64,000 bases of DNA from Tipula vernalis (GCA_958295665.1 OY282560.1:206816420-206880419), one strand, 5' to 3'. Shown: positions 23,650-36,524, counted from the first letter of the stretch. Translations and numbers: made by a program. Notes: a model not told the origin generated them from the sequence alone.

Positions 23650-24616
23650 CTACAGGACTCCGTCGCAAGTGATCTTCCCCTCCCTAGGGAGAAGCAGTAT
23701 GTGTAGCTGCAATACGGACAGTTTGTCTGTTCGATGGCTTGATATTTCATGAGCCGAACTTAAGATTCCGTAAGCTGGTTTGAGTCGATCGATTGAAATG
23801 GTCACGTTCTTTTCATTAATCGATACGATAAAATGTTTTCGAAATCTAGGTCGAGCGATTTTTGTCGAGCGATTTTGGAACAAAACCGTCATCTTGTTTG
23901 GATTGACGAGTTGAAAGAGGATTATCAATGAAGAACTCACCGTGTAGCTTGATGGTTTGACCATAAACCATTTACCCAGCTGGTGAGCACTTCAGATCTT
24001 CTTTCAGCGATGCTTGAACTCCATGAAGTATGATTGGTATTTCCGAGCTCCAATTAGTGCATAGCTTTGAGTTTCCGATGGAAGCGTTCGACTATGCCGT
24101 TGGCTTGCGGATGGTAAGCCGTTGTTCGTATCCGAGATGATTCGAGGAATTTTGTTAACTCAGTTAATAGCTTGGTCTCGAATTGCGTTCCCTGATCAGT
24201 TGTAATGTGAAGGGGTTACGTATCGGTAATATATAATTATTGACAAATGTGGTGGCGATGGTTGCAGCTGACATATTGGTCATGCAGTATGCTTCGGGCC
24301 AGCGAATGAATCGATCGAAACAGGTGAGCAAAGTATGTATACATGTATATCCATTAGACGGGGAAAGTGGACCTACGATGTCTAAATGGATATGTTCGAG
24401 TCGACCAGGTGAAATCTCGAATTGTCCATGAGGTGATTTAAAGTGCCGTTGAACTTTACAACGTTGGCAGGATAAACAGGACTGATCCCACTGGCCTATC
24501 TCCTTCTTAATACTGGGCCAAAAGTAGCGAGCCGTAATCAACTTACGAGTAGCAAGGACACCAGTGATTCTGCATTGTATGGGCGATTGTACCCAGTAGT
24601 GATCAGTAGTGATCAT
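23650..24616 (-). pseudogene. Gypsy integrase fragment
   Basis: The minus strand encodes KLITARYFWPSIKKEIGQWD, the zinc-binding CLSCQRCKVQRH, the core LEHIHLDIVGPLSPSNGYT with the first catalytic Asp, FIRWPEAYCMTNMSAATIA and, after frame changes, TTDQGTQFE (second Asp) and TTAYHPQANGIVERFH (catalytic Glu). The C-terminal tail ends near 23650 with KITCDGVL. Frameshifts around 24230 and 24170 and several stops after 24060 make it non-functional. Confidence 0.85.
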
Positions 24617-24638
24617 CAGTAGTGATCTCTGTGATGAA

Positions 24639-25616
24639 CTAGTGTGACATTCGGAACCATAAAATAAATTCTGAAGCTCTAGGTCTTTTTTTTTGAGTGT
24701 TTGCGATTTTTGTTAAGTCGATGTGTTTCTTGACTTTGACCATTTCGTTGTCGGTAGTACAGGATAGTGTGTGCGTGGTAAATTTACTAATATAATCCAA
24801 GTGGCGAGATTGCCTTGAATTACGTTCAGTTTTAGACTGAATTGCTCTAGTCAGAGGTTTGTGGTCGGTGTAAATTGTGAATACCTGACCCACAACAGAC
24901 CCCTGCCAGATATATTGCGAGTAGTTCCCGATTGAACACTGAATAATTTTTTTCAGCATCCGAGAGTTTTTTAGAGAAGAACCCCAGTGGCTCCCAACAC
25001 TTGTTATTGTACTGTTGCAGTACTGCACCGAATGCAGTGTTTGATGCGTCAGTAGCTAGGCTGAGATTTGAGTTGCACAGTGGATGGCGTAAAAGTATTG
25101 TTTTCGCGAGTTCAGCCTTAAGCGACGTGAATGCTTGTTGACATTCGTCGGGCCAAATGGAATTCTTGGGCGTTTTCGGCTTACGTAAAACAGTTGCCAG
25201 ATGGTTGTGAACTCGTGCGAGTATTTCAGCGAGCTTTGGTATAAATCGGTGGTAGTAATTTACCATACCGATGAATCACTGAATATGTTTTATTGAATTT
25301 GGAGATGAGAATTGCTTAATAGCATTAATTTGCTCTTCAGATAACAGAATACCATTAGGGGTAATCTGGTCTGAGCGGCATTTCGTAGACCAAATGGCGT
25401 TCGGGTGAATTGGAAGATGGCAAACGGGGTCGTGATCGCCGTTTTGTGAACGTCTTCAGATGCTACGGGAATCAAGTAATAAATCCCTAATTCTACCATG
25501 TGCTGGAATTTTACGAATGCGGCTTGGATTGATTGACAGCTTAGTCGCTGAATCAACCAGCCGTTTATGCTTAAGATCGACAAGGAGGCCGAATTTACAC
25601 AAGAAATCGGCGCCAA
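24639..25616 (-). pseudogene. Gypsy protease end, RT and RNase H with internal deletions
   Basis: From 25616: RPIIGADFLCKFGLLVDLKH (end of protease), FQHMVELGI (RT start), LIPVASEDVHKTAITTPFA, FGLRNAAQ, then YHRFIPKLAEIL and the RNase H piece SLATDASNTAFGAVLQQYN with YTDHKPLTRAIQSKTER. Compared with the related copy at 59205-60990, the stretch carrying the polymerase VDYR motif and the stretch carrying the catalytic YIDD are both missing. The polymerase therefore cannot work. RNase H runs into the integrase fragment through another short deletion. Confidence 0.82.
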
Positions 25617-25757
25617 TGATCGGTCGATTGATGTGAAATCAATAGAATTGAATAATATATGAGTGAGCCGCTACAGTTCATTGGACTGGATTTGACCTTC
25701 TGCTGCTTCAACTATTGTGCCTGCTCCTGACAAAAGATTGTCTACACAAAAATCTCA

Positions 25758-27970
25758 TTATTTATATATTTAAGTAAAGAAATCGATTTTGTCATTAACA
25801 TTTACGATTTCATAAAAAATAATTTAGAGAATAATAAACTTAAGTCGAAATTTAAAAAAAAAATTAAAATGGTGTTCGTCAAAGTTGAAGCTGTCAGAAA
25901 AAATAATCATAAATTTAAAATATTAGTTTTGAATATTTTTTTTAAATGGTTTTTTGATCTCTGCGTTATTGAATTGTTTTGCTAATCTATTGATTGGGTT
26001 GTTATCGCAGCATTTATGGATATGTTTTCCAATACAAAAGCTGAATCGATGTGGCCAAGTATGACGTTTCCAATAAAAGCAGCATCCAGAAGCAGACTGA
26101 ATTTATATCCCTTACACATTGTCGAATATAGTGGTTAGTAAGCCACATTTTGATAAAAGTTACGCTATAGTCATATTCCCGCAGCCAGTTTTTTTCAAAA
26201 GGAATATATTAGTTATCGATGGGCCTATTAAAACTAACGTTTTCGATGAAGGTAACACCTAGATCAGTAATCTCTTGTACTCGTGGAACTACATTGTTAT
26301 TGATGTTGTATGTCGTTGTTGTCGGATTCTTTGTTAGACGTTGTAATGAGTTTTGGTCGCACCACTCACTAAGTCTATTAAGGTCGTCTTGCAGTTTGTC
26401 AGCATCACAAATTTGTTCAATCGTACGATAAATTTATACATCATCAGCAAATATGAGAATATTGGGGTTTTTATGATCTTGGTTATCAGATCAATGAATA
26501 CAATAAAAATCCAGGGTCCAATATGTGATCCTTGAGGAATACCCGATGTCACTTTGCAATCGTTAGATTTTTCATTGCCAATTTTTACATAGTATAGCCG
26601 GTTTGTTAAGTATGACTTGAACCAAATAATGTATTCTAATGAAAATCTAAATTCAAATAGACTTCCGAGTGCTTTATGATGACATCTAGAATCAAATGCC
26701 TTGATGATGTTTTACTATCTTCTTTAATACTTGGCTGGTGAATTCAACCAGGTTAGTAGATGTAGACCTACCAGGTATAAACCCATGCTGGTTGACAGCT
26801 ATATGACGTACTAGTGTCGATTTAAAAGCGTTGCATACAACTAGTTCAAATAATTTAGGAATTGATGATGAAGTTGATATTCCTCTGTAACATTTGACGT
26901 CATCCTATTTGCCTGATTTAAAGATTGGAGTTATTTTAGCGATTTTCCATTTTTCGGGAATCACAGCAATGGTTAACGGATTTTCCAAATTACTCGCAAA
27001 TGTTTTTAATATTGATGAGTGTACATCCCATATCCGTCTCCAAAACCCCTCAAAGCTGAATGTCTTCATCAGATATTGCTGGAGAAGTGATTGATGTGTT
27101 GCTATTGCTTGTTTTATCGATTTAATCAGTATTAGCGGTTGGTCGATAGATAGATTGAAAAAATGTAGCAAACATGTCCTATCTCTTTGGCATTTGAGAT
27201 GTTGATATTTTTGGCAGTCATATTGGCAGGGTACCGCTCGATTTCACGTTTAGGCCTAAAATATTTCCAAAACTGTTTTGAATTTGTTCAAATTTTTTCT
27301 TCGATGCCAGCCAAATAGGGCTTATAGTTAAATTTGAAATAGACATCAAATTCCCCGCTGTGTTGTAAAAAGGTATGCTTATCTGTTTCCAAACTTGATT
27401 TCATCATTTTAGCATAGGCCTTACATTTACAATTTTTTAGATTAACAAGCCGGTCATCGAACCATGGGGGTGAATACTTGGTGATTTGTTGGAAATAGGC
27501 AAATGGAGTTCAAAGCCTTGCAGTAAGATCTCATAAAATTTGTCGAGATTTTCATTCACATCCTTTGCATTTAGAATCTCATCCTAATTCACTGCTTCTA
27601 AGTAAACATGCAGACCTGTATTGCTTGTCTTTTTAAAGTTGTATTTGATTTGTTGCAGGTGTTCAGATTTCACCATACAGTCAGTAGTATCAAATACAAT
27701 TTTCAAAGTTTTATGGTTGTTATCATTTATGGCCAATGGATTAAGTAATTCAGTTACTTTAAATGCATCTACTTCATTAATGAAGATAAGATCTAAAGAC
27801 CTCCCCAAATTATTAGAAATGGAGTTAATTTGGTTTAAATTATGACCAAGCATTACATCAACGAATAAAGATTCTGCATCTGACTTTATACTGTTTGGAA
27901 GAATGCAAATAAATTCACGGTCAAAATTCATTCTTTCTTCAATCGAATCAACGCATGCTGCATAATAATC
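25758..27970 (-). mobile_element. 5'-truncated LINE, Jockey/CR1-like, ORF2 remnant
   Basis: The minus strand encodes the second ORF of a non-LTR retrotransposon. It starts inside the endonuclease domain (LGRSLDLIFINEVDAFKVTE near 27780), continues through the linker (PWFDDRLVNLKNCK; FEQIQNSFWKYFRPKREI) into reverse transcriptase: IPEKWKIAKITPIFKSGK, SSSIPKLFELVV, QHGFIPGRSTSTNLVEF and FADDV (active site, near 26450), and ends with NPINRLAKQFNNAE near 25960. Stops and frameshifts are frequent. No poly-A tail or clear target duplication is visible. It sits within the RT of BEL/Pao remnant C. Confidence 0.82.
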
Positions 27971-27974
27971 ACTG

Positions 27975-28790
27975 TTTGATTATTTTCATTAGCTAGTATC
28001 TGGCGAAACATTTTCACAATATCAGCCATGAATACAAATTCATGTTTGCTCCAGCATATTATGATGGATATCAGATCCTGTTGTAATGTTGTACCATTCA
28101 ATATGATATCGCTCAATGTGTGGATTACTGGGTGTTGGTATTTTGCCCAAAACTACATATCCGAATTCTGTCAGTTCACGCAGATGGCTTATTTCTCTTT
28201 CCTTTCAATAACGGTGATTTTATAATGTGGTTATAGTACTCCGGCCCTAATAATATATCGATGGGAGCTGGAACCTTGTAGTATGGGTTAGCCAGTAATA
28301 ATTTGTTCAAATGTTCTCGTTTGTCACATGGAAAGGGTGCTTCTAAAAGATTTCTACTTATTTTACTTAATACCAAGGCCTCAATCTCATTAGCGTACAT
28401 ATGTTGACTGATATCTTGGTTGTAGGTTGATGCTCTCGATACTATTTACCTTCCAGCCATTTGGCCCCATACTCCAAGAATTTCGGCGCCGATTCTGCGT
28501 CCTGTTAGGACAGCAATTTGAGAAGCTCTTCTCTTCCATCGTGAACTTCAATACAGCGGTCGCTAGTATCTAGCATTGTGTCATGAACATTTTTTGCGCT
28601 GGTTGCTTGTACGATTTTTGGGGCAACAGTAGCTGAGTTTTTGCATGCAGTAGGCTGTGATGGTGCCCATTACAATTGGCCAGTAGTGCATTGGAGTATA
28701 TCATGGCCAGCAGTCAAGCATTTTCCACATCGTTCATGTAAGTTGACTAACCGGATTCTTTTTATTTGACTCAGTCGGTTGAATTTATTG
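27975..28790 (-). pseudogene. BEL/Pao gag end, protease and RT start
   Basis: LHERCGKCLTAGHDILQC near 28740 is a CX2CX4HX4C zinc knuckle. SQIAVLTGRRIGAEILGVWG (about 28500) follows the usual protease active site, and PAPIDILLGPEYYNHIIKSP (about 28220) is the protease tail. FVFMADIVKMFRQILANEN (27990-28045) is the polymerase's first catalytic Asp region. Several stops interrupt it. Roughly 60-80 codons expected between this Asp region and the VDNLLSG motif are missing next to the LINE. Confidence 0.75.
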
Positions 28791-29480
28791 CATTTCTCTA
28801 GGCTGGGAATGTTTGCGTAACCTCTTAGTTGTAGGCATTGAATGACTTCGTAGTATCAGTAAGGATTATATTTTGGTCTACTAATTTAGAAACAAGCTCA
28901 TGAAACCCAACCCAATTTTGGTACTACCCATTAAACTTCGGTGGTTCGATTTCTTGTAACTTGTACTCTATTTGCTTGTTGGTTGTTTTGAATTTGTTTT
29001 ATTTCTAATTTACTCCCTGTTATAGCCTTGCAGTTCAATCATCTGTTTGGTTTCCAATTTTCATGTATAAGTTGTTTGTGAAATATTCCCAGTTCCCCAG
29101 ATCATACTCTGTTATGTCCAGTGATATTTCATCATTTGCTATACTTACTTATACTATCAGCTTTTTTTTGTTGTATGTGGTTGTATTCTTGCATGATGAT
29201 ATTCTCAAAATGGTTTATTTCTTATCATGTTGACTAATCTCGCTTTTGCATCGCTGTTGTTAATTGAGACTATTGGGATGGTTATTGTTGGCATGGTTTC
29301 CTTTGACGCAATGGGCAAACTAAATTATTCTGACTAAGTTGTAGATGCAGTTCCTTGCCGTTTGTTGCTTTCAGCAATTATAATTTCACAGTATTGTTGT
29401 AATTGTAGACGTTGATCTAGATATGATATACTTTTTATCTCACCATAACTTCTCCTTTGTGCCTCTATGTTTCTCCAAAG

Positions 29481-32235
29481 GACTGGTTGCTTTAATTAAT
29501 CGAAGAACCAATGTTTGTACTGATACGAATTAATATTAATTGTTCTTGTTAAAAGCTAGAGAAGTTACCGTTGATCGAGAGACTCTAGCTTGAGAAGATA
29601 ATATCGCTTAAAATACTCGAAAAATAGTCTGCTTTATTTAGCAAGTACAGTTGAATATATACGAAAATTATTGCTTAGGCAGCTAAAATATATTTACAAT
29701 TTTTTGACCTGTGACTAACTTATCGTGGTTGTGAAAAAATATTTTTTATTGTTTAATATTCAGTATTTCATATGTTGTGCTGATAGATCCACTATAACAA
29801 TAGCCTTCTCAAAATTTGCACCAGTTATATCGCTTGGTATGGAGCTGTTGCTTTCCTTTAGGCAACACTTTAGATTCTGTGATTTTTCAACATCCGACAT
29901 TATGCCAAACACGACGAAAATGCTTTACTATGTCGAATAGTAAAAGGCTATTTAACTATTTCTCGGTTAAGGCAGATAGAACGTGGATAAGAAAATTGCC
30001 AGAGCTTGACGTTGAGTAAGCTTTTAACAAAGAAACCCAAACTATTTACAAATAGGATTAATATCCTACTAGCCAAAAACAAGCTAAAACTAGAAATTAT
30101 CATAAGAGAGTTTCAATTCGCTCATTAAAAGTATCTAAGATTGAATACATTCAAATACTTTGAATTTTTTTGGTTGGTTAAAAACACTTTAACAATTTTT
30201 CTCAGCTTATTTGCTGTGTAAAAAACTATTTTAAGTATTTTCACAACATTTCTCCAAAAATGTGTATGGGCACTTGACCGCGAGGTTCAATCACGTTTAA
30301 ATTTTAATAGAATGTGTTGTCACCGAAGTTAAGAAAGTTTACAAATTTTTAAGCCCCCGGCACTGGTCTAAGTGGGTACTCATTTTATAGAAAATTTAGC
30401 TCGAACATACTCCTATATATCGCAGCAAACTTAATATAAGGGTTATAATAAAAACGGAGCTGAGATTTTGTTGTTGGAAATTAGAGGCGAATTTTTATGG
30501 AGAACCTGAAAGCGCCTATTGTACTGTCTGATATTCAAAATATTGAGAATGAATAAAAAATTAATAAATAAGAGTAATTACTGTACACAAGTGAAGAAGT
30601 TGTTTTTTCATAACCTCACATACCAACAGATTTTTTCGCTAATGTTTAATTGGAATTTTTTAAAATATCGTCATTGGGTCCGACAAATCATAAACATTTA
30701 TTGCATGTTCTGATTGAAATAAATATACTCAATATACATTTTAAAGTTAGATATATTCACTACACTAGAAATGTCCTTGCTACAAATAAGGTGATAAATT
30801 TATTTATGCCCCCTCACACTTCTCCAAAATAAAACTAAAAACAAAACACTAAAATTACAATACGTTTAAGTTGATTACAGCCATTCATATAACTAATAAC
30901 TGTTCTGTTAAAGTTTCTTTATAACTATATCGCATTAAGCAAACAGTCGAAAAAAATAATCGTAAAAATTCCCTACAAACGCAATAAAGGAAATGAATTT
31001 TTTTCCTTGTCTCTTGAATACCAGCAAAATAAAAACCTCATTTATATTCTCAACTACCCCAATAATACTCATACCCCACCTATATATAGTAACAAAATAG
31101 CGCTGTATATTCATACCAAGTAATCATTTTCTTCGCCACTTATCTTTTCTTTGTTTGCGGTTGACTTCATTTCTATCTTGGGTTATACAATTATTGAATG
31201 TTTGCACTGTCATACTACAGGGGGGGGTGGTGAAAATCGCAATTGTAATTTTTCATTGAACGGTTGAAGTTAAATTATGAACCTCATACTCTTACGTTTG
31301 ATGATTATAATTAGCTGAAGTTATACCCCTTCCAAATTTTATACAAATGCGGATGTACACAATATTTATTTGATTGGTTCATTGCATAAATATAGTTTAA
31401 GATACACCAAAGGTAGTGATTTCTAACGTTTATGGAAAAATATGGCAACGTTTGAGTGTTATAAATTTAAATGTAAATATCCCTTATTTATACAAGTTCC
31501 CAATGTTCAATAGATTTTATTTTTAATTTATCAAATGTGGTTAGTGTGGTCGTTGAAATTTATGTTATTGCAATTTGGGAATACCATCTGCCGCATACAG
31601 TGAAACGTAAACGATAAACTTTAATATAACAATATATTGTTTTTGTATAAAACACGAAAATATACAATTAAAAAATTACATAATAATTTGTAATTTGATT
31701 AATGATGACCACAATATTAATGTTATTAAATTATGCGGCTGGAATTTTTGTTATTGTACCAATGTAAATCTTAAAGTTTATAAGAATCGATATCCTCTTT
31801 TGCCAACAAATAACCATTTTAATAATGGAATGCTACAAAACGCGATCATCCATAATAATACGAAAATTTTAATTTTCTTGACGGTTTCGATTATAAATTG
31901 TAATATTTAGACATAAATGCCATCAAAAACAATATTTTGTAGATACAAATTTTATGGAAGATAAAAGAAATGGGAGTGTGGGGCTCTTGGCTGCTAAATT
32001 TAATACGAGTCGGAAAAAAAAGAAACATTGACATTTCCTCGTTTACATCATTAATGTCCGGCTGCACAAAGAAAACAGCCAACTGTCACTTAAATATTAT
32101 TTCATTTCTTTCTTCTTTTAAAAAAATAATGTAAGCTGAATTTTGATTGTTAAAAATGTCAAATTTCAAGTTTCTAGTCCTTGAGAAAGGTAGTTAAAAA
32201 TGACCTTATAAAGTTGAACCACAGACATAATTATA
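29481..32235. other. AT-rich non-coding stretch
   Basis: The first part (to about 29720) may be the leader or LTR of BEL/Pao remnant C. No gene is recognisable in the rest. A nine-base G run lies at about 31221-31229. The 71-residue frame at 29725-29940 has no motif and an overlapping rival frame. Confidence 0.45.
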
Positions 32236-32282
32236 AAATGTAAAATAGAAAATGTAAAATGTAATTTACATTTTACATTTAA

Positions 32283-33688
32283 AAAATGTAAAATGTAAAA
32301 TGTAAAATGTAAAATGTAAAATGTAAAATGTAAAATGTAAAATGTAAAATGTAAAATGTAAAATGTAAAATGTAAAATGTAAAATGTAAAATGTAAAATG
32401 TAAAATGTAAAATGTAAAATGTAAAATGTAAAATGTAAAATGTAAAATGTAAAATGTAAAATGTAAAATGTAAAATGTAAAATGTAAAATGTAAAATGTA
32501 AAATGTAAAATGTAAAATGTAAAATGTAAAATGTAAAATGTAAAATGTAAAATGTAAAATGTAAAATGTAAAATGTAAAATGTAAAATGTAAAATGTAAA
32601 ATGTAAAATGTAAAATGTAAAATGTAAAATGTAAAATGTAAAATGTAAAATGTAAAATGTAAAATGTAAAATGTAAAATGTAAAATGTAAAATGTAAAAT
32701 GTAAAATGTAAAATGTAAAATGTAAAATGTAAAATGTAAAATGTAAAATGTAAAATGTAAAATGTAAAATGTAAAATGTAAAATGTAAAATGTAAAATGT
32801 AAAATGTAAAATGTAAAATGTAAAATGTAAAATGTAAAATGTAAAATGTAAAATGTAAAATGTAAAATGTAAAATGTAAAATGTAAAATGTAAAATGTAA
32901 AATGTAAAATGTAAAATGTAAAATGTAAAATGTAAAATGTAAAATGTAAAATGTAAAATGTAAAATGTAAAATGTAAAATGTAAAATGTAAAATGTAAAA
33001 TGTAAAATGTAAAATGTAAAATGTAAAATGTAAAATGTAAAATGTAAAATGTAAAATGTAAAATGTAAAATGTAAAATGTAAAATGTAAAATGTAAAATG
33101 TAAAATGTAAAATGTAAAATGTAAAATGTAAAATGTAAAATGTAAAATGTAAAATGTAAAATGTAAAATGTAAAATGTAAAATGTAAAATGTAAAATGTA
33201 AAATGTAAAATGTAAAATGTAAAATGTAAAATGTAAAATGTAAAATGTAAAATGTAAAATGTAAAATGTAAAATGTAAAATGTAAAATGTAAAATGTAAA
33301 ATGTAAAATGTAAAATGTAAAATGTAAAATGTAAAATGTAAAATGTAAAATGTAAAATGTAAAATGTAAAATGTAAAATGTAAAATGTAAAATGTAAAAT
33401 GTAAAATGTAAAATGTAAAATGTAAAATGTAAAATGTAAAATGTAAAATGTAAAATGTAAAATGTAAAATGTAAAATGTAAAATGTAAAATGTAAAATGT
33501 AAAATGTAAAATGTAAAATGTAAAATGTAAAATGTAAAATGTAAAATGTAAAATGTAAAATGTAAAATGTAAAATGTAAAATGTAAAATGTAAAATGTAA
33601 AATGTAAAATGTAAAATGTAAAATGTAAAATGTAAAATGTAAAATGTAAAATGTAAAATGTAAAATGTAAAATGTAAAATGTAAAATG
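32283..33688. repeat. Heptanucleotide array (AAAATGT)n, about 201 copies
   Basis: The 7-bp unit runs without an obvious error for 1406 bp. Just before it (32236-32282) the same words occur imperfectly and once inverted (taatttacattttacattt), so the array begins next to a small hairpin. Because 7 is not a multiple of 3, every frame of the minus strand stays open and reads a repeating seven-residue string; these 500-codon frames are artefacts of the repeat. Confidence 0.97.
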
Positions 33689-33879
33689 AAAAATAAGTGT
33701 GAAGTGTAAAATATGTAGAAATATATAATGCCGGAAACCCCTTGTAAAACAAGACATGTACTATTTTGAATTGAGAAACTTACCAACTTTCAAGAAATAG
33801 TTGATTCATTGAATTGTTATTCTTGCACAGTGCACTGAAAATAAAGTTAACTACTACTAATTAACGTCAACAAAAGTGG

Positions 33880-35190
33880 ATACGTCAACAAGCTTTCGTA
33901 GATTATTAGATACATTCGACGAAGGTTTGCCACCCTAGGTCCTTTTCTAAGTACTCGAGACCCGTGGCTGCTTTACATTTTAAGTGCAAAGTTAGACCGT
34001 AAAACACAAAATGGCCACGCGATGCATTTGAATCGGTTTATATGGTGTCTTTCAGAGGACCATATTTCCAGCACCTATAAAATCATTTCGAAGTTCCATG
34101 AGCATGAATGAAGAAACTTCGTCTGTAAAACAAGCCATTTGTTCGAAGTTCAAAGCAATTTAATGGCAATCAATCTCAAAGAAACGTCCGGTCATCACTT
34201 CCAAATACATATATTTCTGGTAGATTCCAAGTTCAATTTACCCGCCCAGATTGATTTATTGTTAGGAGTTGAACATGTATTTAACCTCATTCTGAGAGTG
34301 AATCAGGTGCAGTTAATTCAAAGTTCAACGACATATTGTAAAATGTTTGCTAGTCTTACCTAACCAACAATGTTTGAATTTTACACTACATTACGCCAGT
34401 TTTGGGAGATTGAGGAACCATAATGAACCTAATTAGTAAAGGCTGATGAGGAAGAACCAACGGTTATTTGGATCAACGGCAATATGCAACAAAGATGAAC
34501 AATTTGAGGTGAATATTACTCTTTAACAATAAAAAGGAACTACTAGGTCAAGTATTTTGGAAAGCGATAAAAGGCCTGGTTATGTAGGTAGAAAGTGAGC
34601 TTAACGGCTACCTAACGTTCAGTGGAGCTTTTTAGGATTTAATGAATGAATATAAATAAGTATGCCATATGACAAGGATAAATAAGGAATCTTTCCAAAT
34701 GGGTACTGTATCCAGCGAAGCATGTCTTCACTTATAAAATAAAAGTGAGGAAGCCAAACTAACCAAAACGGTAGCATTATCAGCGAACAGTAAAATTGTT
34801 TGATCTATGGGGATAGTTAACGCCCGTTACACTGATAATAAAACGACTATTCCAAACTATTTCGACAACACCAATGAAGTGGGACGATGAACAGCCGATT
34901 GATATAAATCAAACATGGTTTTAAGTATATCTAACAATCATTCTGTTTTAGAGAACATACAAATTCCTAGATTGCTGTTGAACTGTTGAACTTTACGAAT
35001 GTTGAACTTTACGAATTTAGTGGCACGAGCTGTAAATGGTATGCGGCTGTCAAATATGTCAGACACAAAACTGGTCAAGGGTAACCCCAATTAAACAACT
35101 ATCGATTACAAGACTTGAATTATGTGCCACTCATTTGTAAGCGAAATTACTAGAAACAACAGCTGCAGTGTTACGAGTTAGCAGATTTTA
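33880..35190 (+). pseudogene. BEL/Pao remnant D: gag, protease and RNase H scraps
   Basis: The plus strand gives SFRRLLDTFDEGLPP and STRDPWLLYILSAKLDRKTQ (gag of BEL/Pao), then FNLPAQIDLLLGVEHVFNLI (protease tail, about 34235), LRQFWEIEE (linker before RT, about 34390) and SITRLELCATHL with AKLLETTAAV (RNase H, about 35100). The polymerase itself is largely lost. Frames change repeatedly. It ends where the inverted-repeat sequence starts at 35188. Confidence 0.7.
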
Positions 35191-35485
35191 AACTTCAAAT
35201 TGAACCTTTTATACTTCAAATTGACCCTTTTACTTCAAATTCAACCTTTTATTCAAATTTTTACATTTCAAATTAAACTTTTTACAATTCCAATTCAACC
35301 TTTTATAATTCAAATTGAAGCTTTTGCAAATTATATTTTTCAAACGAAATTTTATTTCTTAATTAACCCACTTAATACCAGATTTAAAACTTTTGAAAAT
35401 GTTACGTTACTCATTGAAATTTTCGTTGGGAGCAATTACACCAAATTTGTAAATGTTGTTAAAAATAATTCCACCACTTCGAAAA
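35188..35485 (+). repeat. Left inverted repeat of a 10-kb frame
   Basis: It matches the reverse complement of about 45105-45290: acttcaaattgaacctttta, taacccacttaat, aatgttacgttactcattga, gttgggagcaattacacca and ttaaaaataattccaccac. Its outer third is an imperfect tandem of about 21 bp (acttcaaattgaacctttta) repeated at least five times, reduced to two copies in the right arm. Confidence 0.8.
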
Positions 35486-36276
35486 AATGTAGGAAGATTC
35501 TAGTTTTGAAAAAATATAGTTGAGCAAAAAATTTATTTAACCCAATCGTTTTAGCTGATCGGCGATTGTTGTTTTATTCACGTCTTCTATAGAAATGGCA
35601 ATTCAAAAACGATTTTTAATTAGAGTTGAAGTTTTATAATATGGTCAATCAGGAAGGAAGTTGGCCTTTTGGAATATGGTCCATCAGGAAGGAACTTGGA
35701 TTCCAAAAATTAACCGATTGTGATGATATTCGATACACTATTTTTTGGAACACGAAAACATCTTTTGCCCTAATGTTTGGTGCGACACCATTAAAACGTC
35801 CAAGAATAACTTGACTTAGACTTTATTTAATTCCACTAAACTATTGGAAGATTCTATCATTAGAGGAAAATAATAATAACCGAATTATCTGGCAACTGGC
35901 TCGAGATGAAATTGATTAAAGTAGAAAAGTTAAAACCGCATACTATACAATTTATGGCCATGTACGAAACATACTAAACCGCGGTAGCAATTAAATGCTT
36001 GTTTACAAATTTGTTTTCCTACTCACTCCTTATAAAATAAATGTGGAGCGAAAAATCGACAACATTTTTAAACGTTCATTTAATTGCTACTGCGATTTAG
36101 TACCCGGTGGTATAGTGAATATGATTTTTAGATTAAAATCGGGAATAAGGCCAATCAGGATATAACTTAGCTATTTTTAAACGTTGGAAATGTGACTCTA
36201 AAATTATTTTTCGATGCAGTTGTGAGAAATATGTCAATAAGGCGTCTATGTTGTCTGTTGAGGTTTCTGTAAACCG
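35486..36276. other. Spacer between inverted repeat and Harbinger B
   Basis: There is no supported gene. A short direct duplication, atggtc[a/c]atcaggaagga, occurs at about 35641 and 35679. A miniature hairpin element is annotated separately at 35971-36103. Confidence 0.45.
35971..36103. mobile_element. Small hairpin MITE
   Basis: The ends are 27-bp inverted repeats with three mismatches: atactaaaccgcggtagcaa at 35971 and the complement of gtactaaatcgcagtagcaa ending at 36103. It is about 133 bp long with no coding capacity. The superfamily is unknown. Confidence 0.7.
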
Positions 36277-36524
36277 TGCAGCTGTTCAGGTTTCCTTGAG
36301 GCAGCGTAAACATACTATTTCAATTATCATGTTTCCATGACAGAGTTAACCCAGGTTTACTCAGGTTTACGTGCATGGAAATGCAGATTAGGTTAGAGTT
36401 TCGTTAAATCCAAATTACCTCAACGAAACCAATACGTTTGAGTTAGGTTTGCTTGACATTTCATTTTATTTTGTTGTTGTTTGTTTTTTTTGTTGTTTAG
36501 TTGTGATCAAAACTTCAAATAAAA

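Larger units (their letters stand above)
23641..25675 (-). mobile_element. Ty3/gypsy remnant, CsRn1-like, heavily deleted
   Basis: Minus-strand protease, RT, RNase H and integrase fragments match the plus-strand element at 58240-62830. Both outer edges carry the same direct repeat of about 28 bp (gaataatatatga[a/g]tg[g/a]gccgctacag at about 23629-23654 and 25649-25675). In minus orientation this reads TGTAGCGGC and is likely the LTR start. The body is short because of several internal deletions. Confidence 0.8.
25676..29480 (-). mobile_element. BEL/Pao remnant C, interrupted by a LINE
   Basis: Minus-strand pieces in order are gag zinc knuckle (about 28750), protease (28480-28200), start of RT (28116-27975) and, beyond the LINE at 25758-27970, the RT active site at 25676-25757 (VDNLLSGAGTIVEAAEGQ). 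The rest of pol is absent because the gypsy remnant abuts at 25675. Sequence at 28800-29480 is degenerate gag or leader. Confidence 0.75.

Noticed and set aside
29725..30019. Two overlapping short frames as a small gene
   Set aside because: No family motif, two competing frames of equal quality, and no supporting signals.
32283..33688. CRISPR-like or telomere-like array
   Set aside because: There are no spacers, the unit is 7 bp, and the genome is eukaryotic; insect telomere repeat TTAGG does not match.
32166..33786. Three overlapping minus-strand open frames of about 490-530 codons
   Set aside because: They are translations of a 7-bp repeat, which stays open in every frame; the protein is an exact seven-residue repeat.
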